Source: a virus
DNA length: 23,070 bases
Direction: 5' to 3' (one strand)
IMG/VR virus record: IMGVR_UViG_3300047274_000093
Location: 1 to 23,070 of that record
In this document: positions 7,156-16,364 of the stretch, one piece after another
Layout of the letters: every line of letters begins with the position of its first letter
Numbering within the stretch: position 1 is the first letter of the stretch
Position numbers and translations under genes: made by a program
Notes under the pieces: generated by a model
Database searches by the model: none
Told to the model about the DNA's origin: nothing
Seen by the model: the letters and a program-made list of their open reading frames with translations, nothing else

Positions 7156-10100
7156 TGGAACTATACCAAGACGACGCACCTGAAGAACAGCAGCCTCTTT
7201 ACACAGAAGCAGACACGCAAACACCTATTGATACAACTACAGGTAATTATTCTGTATTAAAAGGTATTGTTACTGTTGCTACGGAACAACCATCTGCTGA
7301 TGGCGACGTTGATTTTGATTCCACCGTTGATAAAGCATGGCGCTCTCTTGCGCCACGAAACAATGCAATGGATTATCAGATTGCACAGAACGCAGCAACT
7401 CGTGGTGAACCTGAAATTGTACAGCAAATGGCTGCTAGGCTTACCGAGCGTGGGCGCATGCTTGGTGAAATCTCTCTTAAAAACATAGCCGATACTCGTA
7501 CTAAATTAAAAGAACTAGCAGAACAAGCAACTGAAAATGCAGCAGTTAAAAACCCTGCGGTATTGTTTAACAACACTCCACAAGAAATTAGTGTTTCAAA
7601 CGAACGTATTTCTACAAAACTAGCTGCATCTGCTGTTTTAGAAAAAGCTATTAAAGACGGCGAAAGTTTGTGGAACATTGGTAAAGGTATCTTTTACGAA
7701 ATTACTCCTTTAGCAGCAGAGCAAGGTGCCACTATGGACGAGGTGGCTATTAGGCATGGTGTTGCTAAAGATGCTATTAGTCGTGTTACAGGTCGTTCAG
7801 AAACTAAGTCAAGACTACAACTTGTTTTTCAGTCTAAACCAGATGAGGAAAAAGGCGAGTGGTTAAATAGTTTGTACGAAGACTTACGTAATAGTTTAAG
7901 CATTAGCGATTGGCAAGCTGCTTTAATGGTGCAAGAAGTGGCTACAGGTGCCGAGCAGACTTGGGATGGCTGGTCTGATTGGCTAGATCGACTAGGTGTT
8001 GTAGGCACGGTAGTTGCTGGTCTTGGTGCTGCTTTTAAAGCTACCCGTTTATTTAAGGGCGCTAGTGCTATTAATAACGTAGAGCGTACTCTTGCAGCAG
8101 GTGGCGGTAAGAGTGCTATTGTAGCAGCAGAAGGTGCTAAGATTACCTCTGAGGTAGCTAACAAAATGCGCCTACAAGCTGTAGGTGTTGTTGCTGGCGA
8201 ACTGACAGGCATCTCCACTGCAATTGATCTAGGCAAACTAGTCAGCGTCAATGCTGCTAAAGTGCTGCCAGACGTAATTACCACTGCAGCAGACGATCTG
8301 CAAAAACTAATTCGCCAACCCGTTGACAGGCTAATTAACGAACTGCAAGATGTAATTGCAGCCAAAGGTGTTCGTGCTGAAGAAGCTGCGGCTGAACTAG
8401 CCCTGCTTGAACGCACCTACTCTAAAGCCAACAACCCTAACGTACACTCAGTAGATCCTTTCAAACTATCTGAAGATGGTTTAGTTATTTCTGGTAAAGT
8501 CTATTACAAACCAGACAATGCTTCTGCATTCCTTACTAAAGAGGCGGCAGAGGCATACATTAAGGTTGTTGACCCATCAGGTAAGATGGGAATGAAAGTT
8601 GTTGGAGACACTACCAACACTAACTTCCTTGTTGAAGAAAGTGTTAAGAAAGATTTACAACTACGCAAGACCGCACTTGAAGCTCAAATCTTAGAGGAAA
8701 TTAACGCTGCTAAACCTAAGCCTCCTACTGGTGGTGAGAAGGTCGATGTTGGTGCGTTAGACATTAAAACTCCTAAAGAACTAGAACTTAGTAAACCACG
8801 TTGGAAAACTGCAGGACTAGTATTTGAATCAGATGTTGACAAAGCTGCTTACCAAGTAGGCAGCAAAACTAAACCCAGCAAAAGTGATTTAGTTATTAAA
8901 GAGTGGTTGCAAAAGACCACTGGTTGGGATGATGCTGAAATCAAAGCACATGCTCAACGTGTGCGTAACTACATTAAAGAAAACGAAGATGTTGCTCTTG
9001 ATGATGTAGGTAACATTCTTGTTGCTAACAATTATAACGGGCCTAGAGCATCAGCTTCTGCTGCTGTTTCTCCTGAAGTTCAAAAGCAATACGACACCGC
9101 ATTTAAAATTTTTGAGGCAGAAGCTGGTCTTGTTCGTATTGGTAATTTAGCATTATCACCAAATACACAAAAGGGTTTTATTGCTGAGTTTGTAGGTAAA
9201 CTTGCTCCTGCATTAGGTATGGAAAATCGCAAAGTTATTGTAATGCAATATAGCGATCTAAAGAAAAGTAAAACACCATACCTTAAAGAATTTGCAAAAG
9301 TATTCGATAAAAACCACCCTACAGCGGCTGCAGCCCATTCAAATTTTGGAAACGGGCAGTCTCTTATTATTATGCGGACTCAAGTAAGTCCTACATCTAA
9401 TCTCCGTTATTATATGGAGACTTTTGCCCATGAGTACGGGCATGCTTTTGATGCAGAATTTAATGGTAAATATTTTGCAACTATGCAAAATGCTTTTAAT
9501 GACTGGCTTAAAAGCAAAGGGTTAAAGTACGCTGGTCAAGCAAAATACCAAAAAGTAATTGACGCATACCCGCCTGAGATGCTGATTGAATATCGCAACT
9601 TAACAATGGGTAAACAACTTCTTGATGACTTTGTACAAAAATGGTTTCAAGGAGATAAAGCAGGATTTGATGTAGCAGAAGCAAACCTACATGGGTGGGC
9701 CAACAGCTATGCAGAATTCTTTGCAGAACAGTTTTCTAAATGGGCATTTACTGACGAAGTACCCACAACTATTTTAGGTCAAGCCTTTGCTAAATTAGTT
9801 GAAGGCTTCAAGATGATTGCAGCCGAACTAAACACTCGTCTTTCACAGCTATTAGGCCGTGAGATTGACGTTGCTACGGCTGACAAAAACATTACTAAAA
9901 TGTTGAACGATCACATCAAAATGTATCGTGATGACGTAGTGGTTACTCGTGCATCTGCATCTAACATTGCCAGTGAGTCCAAAGACATCAAACCTTCTTT
10001 AGAAAACCTAGAGAAGCAATTAGAAGAAATCACTGCGGAACTAAATGCAATTGAAGACGCTGAAAAAGGTCTTAAAACAGGTTATGTTGTAGAACAACCT

Positions 10101-13076
10101 ATTAACCGCACACTGGACTACTCATTAATTGGCAAATACACTGACGACGATATTAATAGCGCAACCCGATTTGCTATGGGCGATTGGGCACTGTCTACGT
10201 CTAAAGAACTGTACGGTCAACGTGTGGTGGGCATTGCACAGCAAAGTCGCTACCAAAAGCTGCTCACCAACTTTGTACGTCCTTCTCTAGAAAAGCTAAA
10301 TAAATCAGAGATGGTTGCTTTAAACGATGCACTAGTGCTAGGTGATAAAGAAGGTAAAGTATTCCAGTCCAATGAATTGGCTGGTATGGGTCTTTCTGCT
10401 AGTGCTCGTGAAGGCTATTACAAAGTACGTGCTCTACGTGATGTGATGTGGCAGATTAGGAATGATGCTGCTGCACGTAGCATGACTCGTCGTGGCTACG
10501 TAGAACTCACTAGCGACATTCCTTTAACTGAAGATAGTAGACTGTTTGTTAAACCCCGTGCCGTCGTTGAAGGCGACACTGTGTACCTTGCAGACTCACA
10601 GTCTGCTACTCGTGTTACTAGTAAGTTTTTAGAAGAAAATCAGACTAAAGGCTACACATTCTACGAACTTGTAGAACCTGTGGAAATTGAAGGTAAGATG
10701 CGCCGCATCATTGGTTTCCCTGATGGCAGCTACAAAACTAACAAGATTGCCAACGTTATTCCGTATCGTGCTGGCGAATATCGTCGTATCTACAGCGACG
10801 AATACTTTGTAAAGATTAAATCTGTTTACGAAGTAGACGGTAAGATGGAAGAAGTTGTACAGACGCACCGCACTGCTGCTAGCCTAGCGGAAGCTAATGC
10901 GTACGTTAAAGCGCTGAACGAAGCCAAGGCATTACATGCTGCTGGTAACTTAACCGTTGCTGAAGCAAGTCGCCTTATGGAGCCATTTGGTTGGAGGCCA
11001 GAAGAAATTATTGCTGCACTAGATAGCAACCGCTTTGGTCAGTCTTTCAGTGTCAACGTATTGTACACCCGTACAGATGATGACTACGTTACTGAAACCA
11101 TTGGCATGTCTACCAACTACTCGTCTAAGCGTGGCGATAAAGTGCTATCTGTATTTGGTAAGGATACAGTCAACACTCTAAGCCCACTAGATAGTGTAGC
11201 TGCAGAGATTGGTAACACTGCTTATGTGGCATCCATCACTGAGTGGCGCGAGAGCCACGTTGTTCGTTGGTTCAATACGTTCGTAGATGACCTACCTGAC
11301 AACGTTCGTACAATGACTCCTGATGCAGCTTTCCGTTACATGCTAAACAACAAGGGCATGTACATCGGTACTAGTAAGCGTCTAGCGACTGCAGAGAAAG
11401 TGCAAGACTACATCATTGCACAGATGAACATCCCAACCAAAGAAGAAAAGCAATATTTGGGATTTATGCGTATGATTAGCGAAGGTCTTGAATCTAAGAC
11501 AGGTAGCAAACCAATTGCCAAGCTGGGTGCTACTCTACGTGCTACTAAAGATTACCCAACATGGGCACGTACCATTGCATTCCACAGCTTCTTTGCATTT
11601 AATCCTGTACAGTTTTTCATGCAGGGTATGAACGCATTTAACGCCATTGCAATTAGTCCTTTGCACGGCATTAAGAGTGCTAAAGCATCGTCACTGTATT
11701 CTCTTGCACTGTTTAGTGATCAAGAAGATATTTGGCGTAATGTGGCTAAAGTAAACAACCTCACCAACCTAGGCTTAGGCATGAAGGAAGATGAGTTTGT
11801 GGAAGTTGTACGCGCTATTCGTCGCACAGGTCTAATGGATGGTATTAATACCACTAGCCTGTACGGTGCTGAAGTCGGTAAGTACGGCATCTTTAACAAA
11901 GTGTCTCGTCGTGCAGGTGATACCTCTGCAGCCTTCTTTAACGCTGGTGAAGGTTACAGCCGACTAGTTAGCTTTGACATTGCTCGTCGTGAGTACATTG
12001 ATGCTAACCCCGGTGTTGCTTGGTGGACAGACGAAGCTCTAGGTAAAATCATTGAGCGTCAAGATAGCCTGACTCAGAACATGACTCGTGCTAACACTGC
12101 CTCTTGGCAGCAAGGCTGGAAGTCTATTCCTACACAGTTCGTGCAATATCAGGTCAAGCTAATGATGAACATCATTCAGAGTTTGATGGGCAACCCACGA
12201 GCTTTTACACAGAAAGAAGCAGCACAACTACTACTAACCCACACGTTAGTTATGGGTACTGCTGGTGCCTTCCTATGGCCCTTCCGTGACATTCTAACTG
12301 ACATGCTGCCAGAAGATATGTCAGAGACACAACGCATCACTGTACAGCAGGGCGTGGTAGCAGGTGCAATTGCAGCCTTAACAGATGGTGAAGCAAAGCT
12401 AGCACTAGGTAGCCGCTTCAATACCTTCCGTTATTACGAAGACATTGTAAAAGGTCTGCTAGACCCTGAGAAAACCTTTATGGAGGTAGCTGCTGGCCCA
12501 TCTGGTTTTGCAGCTTTACGTATACTAGGAGGCTTTGGTGAGGCATTCTCAATCATTGCTAAAGCACCTATGACTATGGATACGCTACAAATTGCGTTAA
12601 CAGAAATTGGTAAGGGCAGCTTTTCGTTTATTAATAATGCTCAGAAAGCCCGCATTGCTATGGACAACTTTAATAAAGTTCAAAGTAGTAGTGGTTCAGC
12701 TATGTATCGAGTTACCGACACTGAAGCATGGATGATTGGTTTTGGCATTCCTCCTGCAGCACAGGAAGACTACAACATTGTGTACAGTAGCAAGAAAGCG
12801 CACGATGATGACATTAAAGCAGCATCCAAAGCTTTAGGTAAGCATGCTATGCTAGCACTAACAGCACTGCGTAATAATGACGATGAAGGGCATAAAACAC
12901 ACGCAGCAGTGGTTCAAGCTATTCTAAATAGTTATAGCGGTGCAGACTACACTCAACTAATGAAAGCAGCATACAAGACAGAAGCATTTACTCAGTATGA
13001 AAAAATGTTAACTGATCAAGCTATGAAAGATTGGAAGATTAAAGACATCGTGACGAACACAGGAGAAAACAAATAA
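7155..13076 (+). CDS. giant internal virion (ejection) protein with zincin protease motif
   Basis: The protein has 1973 residues and is the largest gene in the window. Its place and ends fit the ejection-protein class (T7 gp15/gp16 analogues). A zinc-metallopeptidase motif HEYGH is at residues 759-763, with AEFFAE at 853-858 as the likely third ligand region. A hydrophobic stretch LGVVGTVVAGLGAAF lies near residue 285, and others near 1480 (FHSFFAFNPVQFFMQGMNAF), 1700 (LLLTHTLVMGTAGAFLWPF) and 1735 (VVAGAIAAL), as expected for a protein that crosses membranes. The C-terminal third (about 1450-1970) resembles large phage virion proteins with conserved AGEGYSRLVSFDIARREY. No lytic transglycosylase motif is seen here; that activity seems to be in the separate gene at 15378. 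The protease could process virion proteins or act on the cell during entry. Confidence 0.75.
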   Translation: MELYQDDAPEEQQPLYTEADTQTPIDTTTGNYSVLKGIVTVATEQPSADGDVDFDSTVDKAWRSLAPRNNAMDYQIAQNAATRGEPEIVQQMAARLTERGRMLGEISLKNIADTRTKLKELAEQATENAAVKNPAVLFNNTPQEISVSNERISTKLAASAVLEKAIKDGESLWNIGKGIFYEITPLAAEQGATMDEVAIRHGVAKDAISRVTGRSETKSRLQLVFQSKPDEEKGEWLNSLYEDLRNSLSISDWQAALMVQEVATGAEQTWDGWSDWLDRLGVVGTVVAGLGAAFKATRLFKGASAINNVERTLAAGGGKSAIVAAEGAKITSEVANKMRLQAVGVVAGELTGISTAIDLGKLVSVNAAKVLPDVITTAADDLQKLIRQPVDRLINELQDVIAAKGVRAEEAAAELALLERTYSKANNPNVHSVDPFKLSEDGLVISGKVYYKPDNASAFLTKEAAEAYIKVVDPSGKMGMKVVGDTTNTNFLVEESVKKDLQLRKTALEAQILEEINAAKPKPPTGGEKVDVGALDIKTPKELELSKPRWKTAGLVFESDVDKAAYQVGSKTKPSKSDLVIKEWLQKTTGWDDAEIKAHAQRVRNYIKENEDVALDDVGNILVANNYNGPRASASAAVSPEVQKQYDTAFKIFEAEAGLVRIGNLALSPNTQKGFIAEFVGKLAPALGMENRKVIVMQYSDLKKSKTPYLKEFAKVFDKNHPTAAAAHSNFGNGQSLIIMRTQVSPTSNLRYYMETFAHEYGHAFDAEFNGKYFATMQNAFNDWLKSKGLKYAGQAKYQKVIDAYPPEMLIEYRNLTMGKQLLDDFVQKWFQGDKAGFDVAEANLHGWANSYAEFFAEQFSKWAFTDEVPTTILGQAFAKLVEGFKMIAAELNTRLSQLLGREIDVATADKNITKMLNDHIKMYRDDVVVTRASASNIASESKDIKPSLENLEKQLEEITAELNAIEDAEKGLKTGYVVEQPINRTLDYSLIGKYTDDDINSATRFAMGDWALSTSKELYGQRVVGIAQQSRYQKLLTNFVRPSLEKLNKSEMVALNDALVLGDKEGKVFQSNELAGMGLSASAREGYYKVRALRDVMWQIRNDAAARSMTRRGYVELTSDIPLTEDSRLFVKPRAVVEGDTVYLADSQSATRVTSKFLEENQTKGYTFYELVEPVEIEGKMRRIIGFPDGSYKTNKIANVIPYRAGEYRRIYSDEYFVKIKSVYEVDGKMEEVVQTHRTAASLAEANAYVKALNEAKALHAAGNLTVAEASRLMEPFGWRPEEIIAALDSNRFGQSFSVNVLYTRTDDDYVTETIGMSTNYSSKRGDKVLSVFGKDTVNTLSPLDSVAAEIGNTAYVASITEWRESHVVRWFNTFVDDLPDNVRTMTPDAAFRYMLNNKGMYIGTSKRLATAEKVQDYIIAQMNIPTKEEKQYLGFMRMISEGLESKTGSKPIAKLGATLRATKDYPTWARTIAFHSFFAFNPVQFFMQGMNAFNAIAISPLHGIKSAKASSLYSLALFSDQEDIWRNVAKVNNLTNLGLGMKEDEFVEVVRAIRRTGLMDGINTTSLYGAEVGKYGIFNKVSRRAGDTSAAFFNAGEGYSRLVSFDIARREYIDANPGVAWWTDEALGKIIERQDSLTQNMTRANTASWQQGWKSIPTQFVQYQVKLMMNIIQSLMGNPRAFTQKEAAQLLLTHTLVMGTAGAFLWPFRDILTDMLPEDMSETQRITVQQGVVAGAIAALTDGEAKLALGSRFNTFRYYEDIVKGLLDPEKTFMEVAAGPSGFAALRILGGFGEAFSIIAKAPMTMDTLQIALTEIGKGSFSFINNAQKARIAMDNFNKVQSSSGSAMYRVTDTEAWMIGFGIPPAAQEDYNIVYSSKKAHDDDIKAASKALGKHAMLALTALRNNDDEGHKTHAAVVQAILNSYSGADYTQLMKAAYKTEAFTQYEKMLTDQAMKDWKIKDIVTNTGENK

Positions 13077-15376
13077 TGGCAACTTTTCGTGCAGACATTA
13101 CTAGGAACGTTGAGCCAGCAATGGCTAACCCTGCACTGCTAGGGCAAGCTGCTAGGGCTAAAGCAGAATCCATTAACACTCTCACAGGTTTTGCTGGAGA
13201 GTTGTACAAAGGCTATGTAGCAAACGAGATGGCTAATATTGAAGAAGAAGCTGCTGGTCTAGGTGCTGAGTTTTTACGTACAGGTAAGTTAGCAGAAGAA
13301 GCTGCTAAACAGATTCCCGGTGTAGCAGCAGCACGAGGTACTGTATTTGGGCAATTCAATGAGGCTGCACCTCTTGAACAACAAGAAGCAGTAGGTAAAC
13401 AACTAGGGGCTTTTGATAACGAGTTAAACCGACTTAAAGCTGCTGTAGAAGGCGGCATGTCTAACGAACGTTACATTTCTAGAATTGATTCAATTACGAA
13501 AACAGCAATTGCAAAGTTTCCCGGTTTAGCCAATCAGATTCGTGAACGAGTTGCTGCAGTTACAGGCATGCCCGGTGCAGATCGTTGGGCACAGATGAGT
13601 TATGTACGTGATCGTTTTACTCCACCCAAAGAAGGTAAAGGTGGTAAAACAGAAGAAGAAATTATTCTTGAGGATATTAAACGCATTGCACCACTAGGTA
13701 CTTTTGGTAGTTCAGAAGAACTTTTTAAACTGTCCCGAGAAAATAAGCCAGAGTATGACCGTCGTCGTAATGCTGCAAACGAGATTTTTAATGTTAAAAC
13801 AACTACAGATACCATTAAAGCTCGTGTTGAAGGTACAACTATTCAGACTGACGAAAACGTAAAAGTAGTTCAAGGTAGTCTTGGAGCTATTTTCCAAGGT
13901 AGTTTGACTACGGCGGTACTGGCACAAGACGTTAAGGAAAAAGAAAATACCTTTGCTAAAACAATAGAGCTTATGGCAGCAGGTGATCCACGCACTGTTA
14001 ATGCTAGACAGTTTGAAACACTAATTCAACTACACGCTGCTCAAATGCGTTCTAACGTTGATAATGCAAAGAGAGAAGCAACCGATACTGCTCGTAGAAT
14101 TATTGACGCTAATCCCGGAATGTCAGAAGCAAGAAAAAAGTCTCTATACGAAGACATTGACAAATATGCAGCAGAAGCTTTAACTCGATATGCGGATAAA
14201 GATGGGGTGGGTTTAGTTGCTATGGCATCTATTCTGCGTAACTACCGTGATAAAACTGTGCAGGAACGACAGCAGCTTCTTGATTTACACATTAAACTAG
14301 AAACTGCTACACAAAATACACCACTTGTACAACAGTTTAGGCAAGGTGGTGCAGCTCGTCAACGACTAGAACGAGAGCAACCATATTTTTATGAGTTCAT
14401 GGTTAAGCAAGAAAACACCATTGTTGAACTTGCAAAAAAACTTGGTTCTGATCTAGATGCTGCAAGTGAATTGGCTAACTTACGTCGAGTTGTGTTGCAA
14501 GCAGGTGAAAACCCCGGCCCAGTGCCTGTAGATCCTGTTGCCGATAGAGACACTACAAAAGCTGCACATGAGATGTTGTATGCTTCTGCTAAACAAGTAC
14601 TCAATAAAACTGATTTACGCCCTGAAGAAGTAACACTAGTGAGTGCCACATTAAGCACTGGTGCACTGTACGGTGCTAACACACGAGTATTAGCTAAAGA
14701 CTACAAGAAGTTTTCTGAGCAAATTTCTAAGCTTTCAGAGCCTGATCAAGCCATTATTAAAGGCAACGTTAGCAACAGTGTAAGTATGGCAATTAGAAAC
14801 ATTCAAGAAACTAAGTCACTAATTGAAAGCCGGTATAAAGTTACTTTAGAGATTGGTGTTAATAGTGCTGGTGAATTAGGTGTAGTAACACCTAAAGTAG
14901 CTACTCCTCGTTATGGTACTACACCCGGTAGTTTTACTCGTGCAAGTTCTGAATATATTGCTGCAGCTAAAACGTTCACTGAGCAACTAAAGCCTTTGCT
15001 AAACAACTCTGTGTATAGTCGAGCCATGTTGACCAATGAACAACCGTCTGCTATTAGTCAAGAGTTTGCAACTCTTATTAATAACGGACAACCCTATAAC
15101 GGTTTCTTTAGCATGGAAGCTATGCCTGTTGCTCCTGCAGTACAAAGTGCAGGTACTCCTAGTTCTCTTGAAGCTGCTCCAGTAGCTCCTGTGCCCGCCG
15201 CTGCAGCTTCTAAACCAGCCTCCGCAGCATCGGCTGCTAAACCTACTGCGTCTGCTCCTGCGGCTGGAGTCAAAGCAACAATGGCAGACATTGCAGCATA
15301 CGCTGCTTCCAAAAAGATTAAGGTAAGTGAAGCTGAAAAACTACTACGCGCTCAAGGCGTAATTATCGAAGACTAA
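13076..15376 (+). CDS. internal virion protein, T7 gp15-like
   Basis: This 766-residue, mostly helical protein is rich in Ala, Glu, Lys and Arg. The N-terminus (residues 1-60, with LTGFAGELYKGYVANEMANI) resembles gp15-type internal core proteins of T7-like phages, which form the ejection tube with gp16. Residues about 680-735 are a disordered Ala/Pro/Ser linker (APVPAAAASKPASAASAAKP), followed by a compact C-terminal segment MADIAAYAASKKIKVSEAEK ending LLRAQGVIIED. That linker may tether a binding tag. The gene starts in TAATG overlap with the giant protein, with AGGAG at 13061-13065. The gene order is reversed relative to T7: the largest protein comes first. No enzymatic motif was seen. Confidence 0.65.
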   Translation: MATFRADITRNVEPAMANPALLGQAARAKAESINTLTGFAGELYKGYVANEMANIEEEAAGLGAEFLRTGKLAEEAAKQIPGVAAARGTVFGQFNEAAPLEQQEAVGKQLGAFDNELNRLKAAVEGGMSNERYISRIDSITKTAIAKFPGLANQIRERVAAVTGMPGADRWAQMSYVRDRFTPPKEGKGGKTEEEIILEDIKRIAPLGTFGSSEELFKLSRENKPEYDRRRNAANEIFNVKTTTDTIKARVEGTTIQTDENVKVVQGSLGAIFQGSLTTAVLAQDVKEKENTFAKTIELMAAGDPRTVNARQFETLIQLHAAQMRSNVDNAKREATDTARRIIDANPGMSEARKKSLYEDIDKYAAEALTRYADKDGVGLVAMASILRNYRDKTVQERQQLLDLHIKLETATQNTPLVQQFRQGGAARQRLEREQPYFYEFMVKQENTIVELAKKLGSDLDAASELANLRRVVLQAGENPGPVPVDPVADRDTTKAAHEMLYASAKQVLNKTDLRPEEVTLVSATLSTGALYGANTRVLAKDYKKFSEQISKLSEPDQAIIKGNVSNSVSMAIRNIQETKSLIESRYKVTLEIGVNSAGELGVVTPKVATPRYGTTPGSFTRASSEYIAAAKTFTEQLKPLLNNSVYSRAMLTNEQPSAISQEFATLINNGQPYNGFFSMEAMPVAPAVQSAGTPSSLEAAPVAPVPAAAASKPASAASAAKPTASAPAAGVKATMADIAAYAASKKIKVSEAEKLLRAQGVIIED

Positions 15377-15377
15377 T

Positions 15378-15929
15378 ATGGATATTTTAGAAGACTTTAA
15401 AAACTTTCTTACAGGTAGACGTGCCAATCCTGAAGTGTCTGGAAAAGTTCAGGAGGCACAACCTGCCCAAGTAGATAAATATACTGATGTTGTACACTTT
15501 ATTGAAAGTAAACGTGGTAAAGTAATGGAGGCTAAGACCTCTTCAGCCAAAGGGCACTTTCAGTTTATTGACAAAACGTGGGAAGACTACGTTACTAAGA
15601 ACAAATTAAACTTTAGTCTTGAAGATAGATACGATTACGAGAAGTCCAAGAAGGTGTTTGATTTGTTTACACAAGACAACGTAAAGGCATTGCGTAAAGG
15701 ACTGGGGCGTGACCCATCAGATACTGAGAAGTACATGGCCCACAAACTAGGGCCGGGTGCAGCAGTTAAGTTTATGAAGGCTACCCCCAATACATCAGTA
15801 GATGCTATTGTAGGCAAGAGAGAACTTGCAGCAAATAAAAACGTATTCTATACGAAAGACGGTAAACCTAAAAAAGTTAGGGATGTGTACTCGTATTTCG
15901 ATGATTTCTTTATGAAAGAAAACCTATAA
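15378..15929 (+). CDS. virion-associated lytic transglycosylase
   Basis: The protein has 183 residues. The stretch VVHFIESKRGKVMEAKTSS, with GHFQFIDKTW, matches the goose-lysozyme/SLT pattern: Glu43 in HFIES would be the catalytic acid, and GHFQF the downstream glycan-binding motif. Later come YMAHKLGPGAAVKFMKA (about 114-130) and VRDVYSYFDDFF near the end, both common in phage SLT domains. In T7 this activity is the N-terminal domain of gp16; here it is a free-standing gene at the end of the ejection cluster. No signal peptide or membrane segment is present, so delivery with the virion is more likely than host lysis. It starts one base after the previous stop. Confidence 0.8.
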   Translation: MDILEDFKNFLTGRRANPEVSGKVQEAQPAQVDKYTDVVHFIESKRGKVMEAKTSSAKGHFQFIDKTWEDYVTKNKLNFSLEDRYDYEKSKKVFDLFTQDNVKALRKGLGRDPSDTEKYMAHKLGPGAAVKFMKATPNTSVDAIVGKRELAANKNVFYTKDGKPKKVRDVYSYFDDFFMKENL

Positions 15930-15958
15930 AAAAAGCCCCGTAAGGGGCTTCTTCTTTA
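15928..15958. terminator. bidirectional terminator at the convergent junction
   Basis: A 7-bp perfect stem (AAGCCCC 15933-15939, GGGGCTT 15944-15950) has a 4-base GTAA loop. On the plus strand it is followed by CTTCTTT; on the minus strand it is followed by a run of seven T (complement of 15928-15934). It therefore looks strongest for the minus-strand operon but can serve both. It lies exactly between the two converging gene blocks. Confidence 0.85.
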
Positions 15959-16141
15959 TGCTTGTCGCACAATGTCGTAGCCGAAACTACGAATTAGATA
16001 CATCGGTAGGTGTTCGCCACTCTTTAAAGACGCTTTCTTCCTCATGAACTTCCGCAGTGCTGAACGTGCGCTGTTGTAGTCCTTGAACAAGATTTTCAAA
16101 GAGTTTGGCAGACTGCCCTTGACATTTTTGAGCTTGTACAT
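15956..16141 (-). CDS. small basic phage protein at the end of the minus-strand operon
   Basis: The protein has 61 residues. The start is set at the ATG at 16141 because GAAAGGAAAC lies just upstream; an upstream in-frame ATG at 16165 lacks such a site. The sequence is basic (FKDYNSARSALRKFMRKK) and ends with LIRSFGYDIVRQA, a helix-then-strand pattern like small phage proteins whose role I do not know. The first 50 codons overlap, in another frame, the C-terminal part of the DUF3310 gene. It is the last gene before the bidirectional terminator; the stop codon touches the terminator. Confidence 0.6.
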   Translation of the reverse strand: MYKLKNVKGSLPNSLKILFKDYNSARSALRKFMRKKASLKSGEHLPMYLIRSFGYDIVRQA

Positions 16142-16364
16142 TTTGTTTCCTTTCTTCTCGTGCAATTAGATACTGAACATTGTGTAGTGCCTTATACAGG
16201 TCTTCTAGTGGCTTACCTTTATCTTTCCAGCGCATTAGATACTTAACTGCGCTAGCCTCCCAACCATTCATGTCATACGCTTCCCAGACTTCCCACGGCT
16301 GGATCTTACGATCTTTGTAGTGGTTGCCCCCGTACTGCACTGACATAACTTCTTCATACTTCAT
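15987..16364 (-). CDS. DUF3310 protein (T7 gp1.7 nucleotide-kinase related)
   Basis: The protein has 125 residues. Residues 11-70 carry the DUF3310 pattern: GGNHYKDRKIQPWEV at 12-26, then AVKYLMRWKDKGKPLEDLYKAL at 39-60 in two parts (KYLMRW and DLYKAL). DUF3310 is found in T7 gp1.7, reported as a nucleotide kinase, so a role in nucleotide supply fits its RNR, ThyX and MazG neighbours. The start ATG at 16364 has AAGGA upstream. The tail after about residue 74 is hydrophilic, has no family resemblance I know, and overlaps the next gene for 155 bases in a different frame, so it may be a poorly constrained read-through tail. Confidence 0.75.
   Translation of the reverse strand: MKYEEVMSVQYGGNHYKDRKIQPWEVWEAYDMNGWEASAVKYLMRWKDKGKPLEDLYKALHNVQYLIAREERKQNVQAQKCQGQSAKLFENLVQGLQQRTFSTAEVHEEESVFKEWRTPTDVSNS

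Noticed and set aside
7829-8416. 195-residue minus-strand frame inside the giant virion gene
   Set aside because: Low-complexity Ser/Ala/Thr composition typical of reverse-frame reading of Ala/Glu-rich coding sequence; no start signal.
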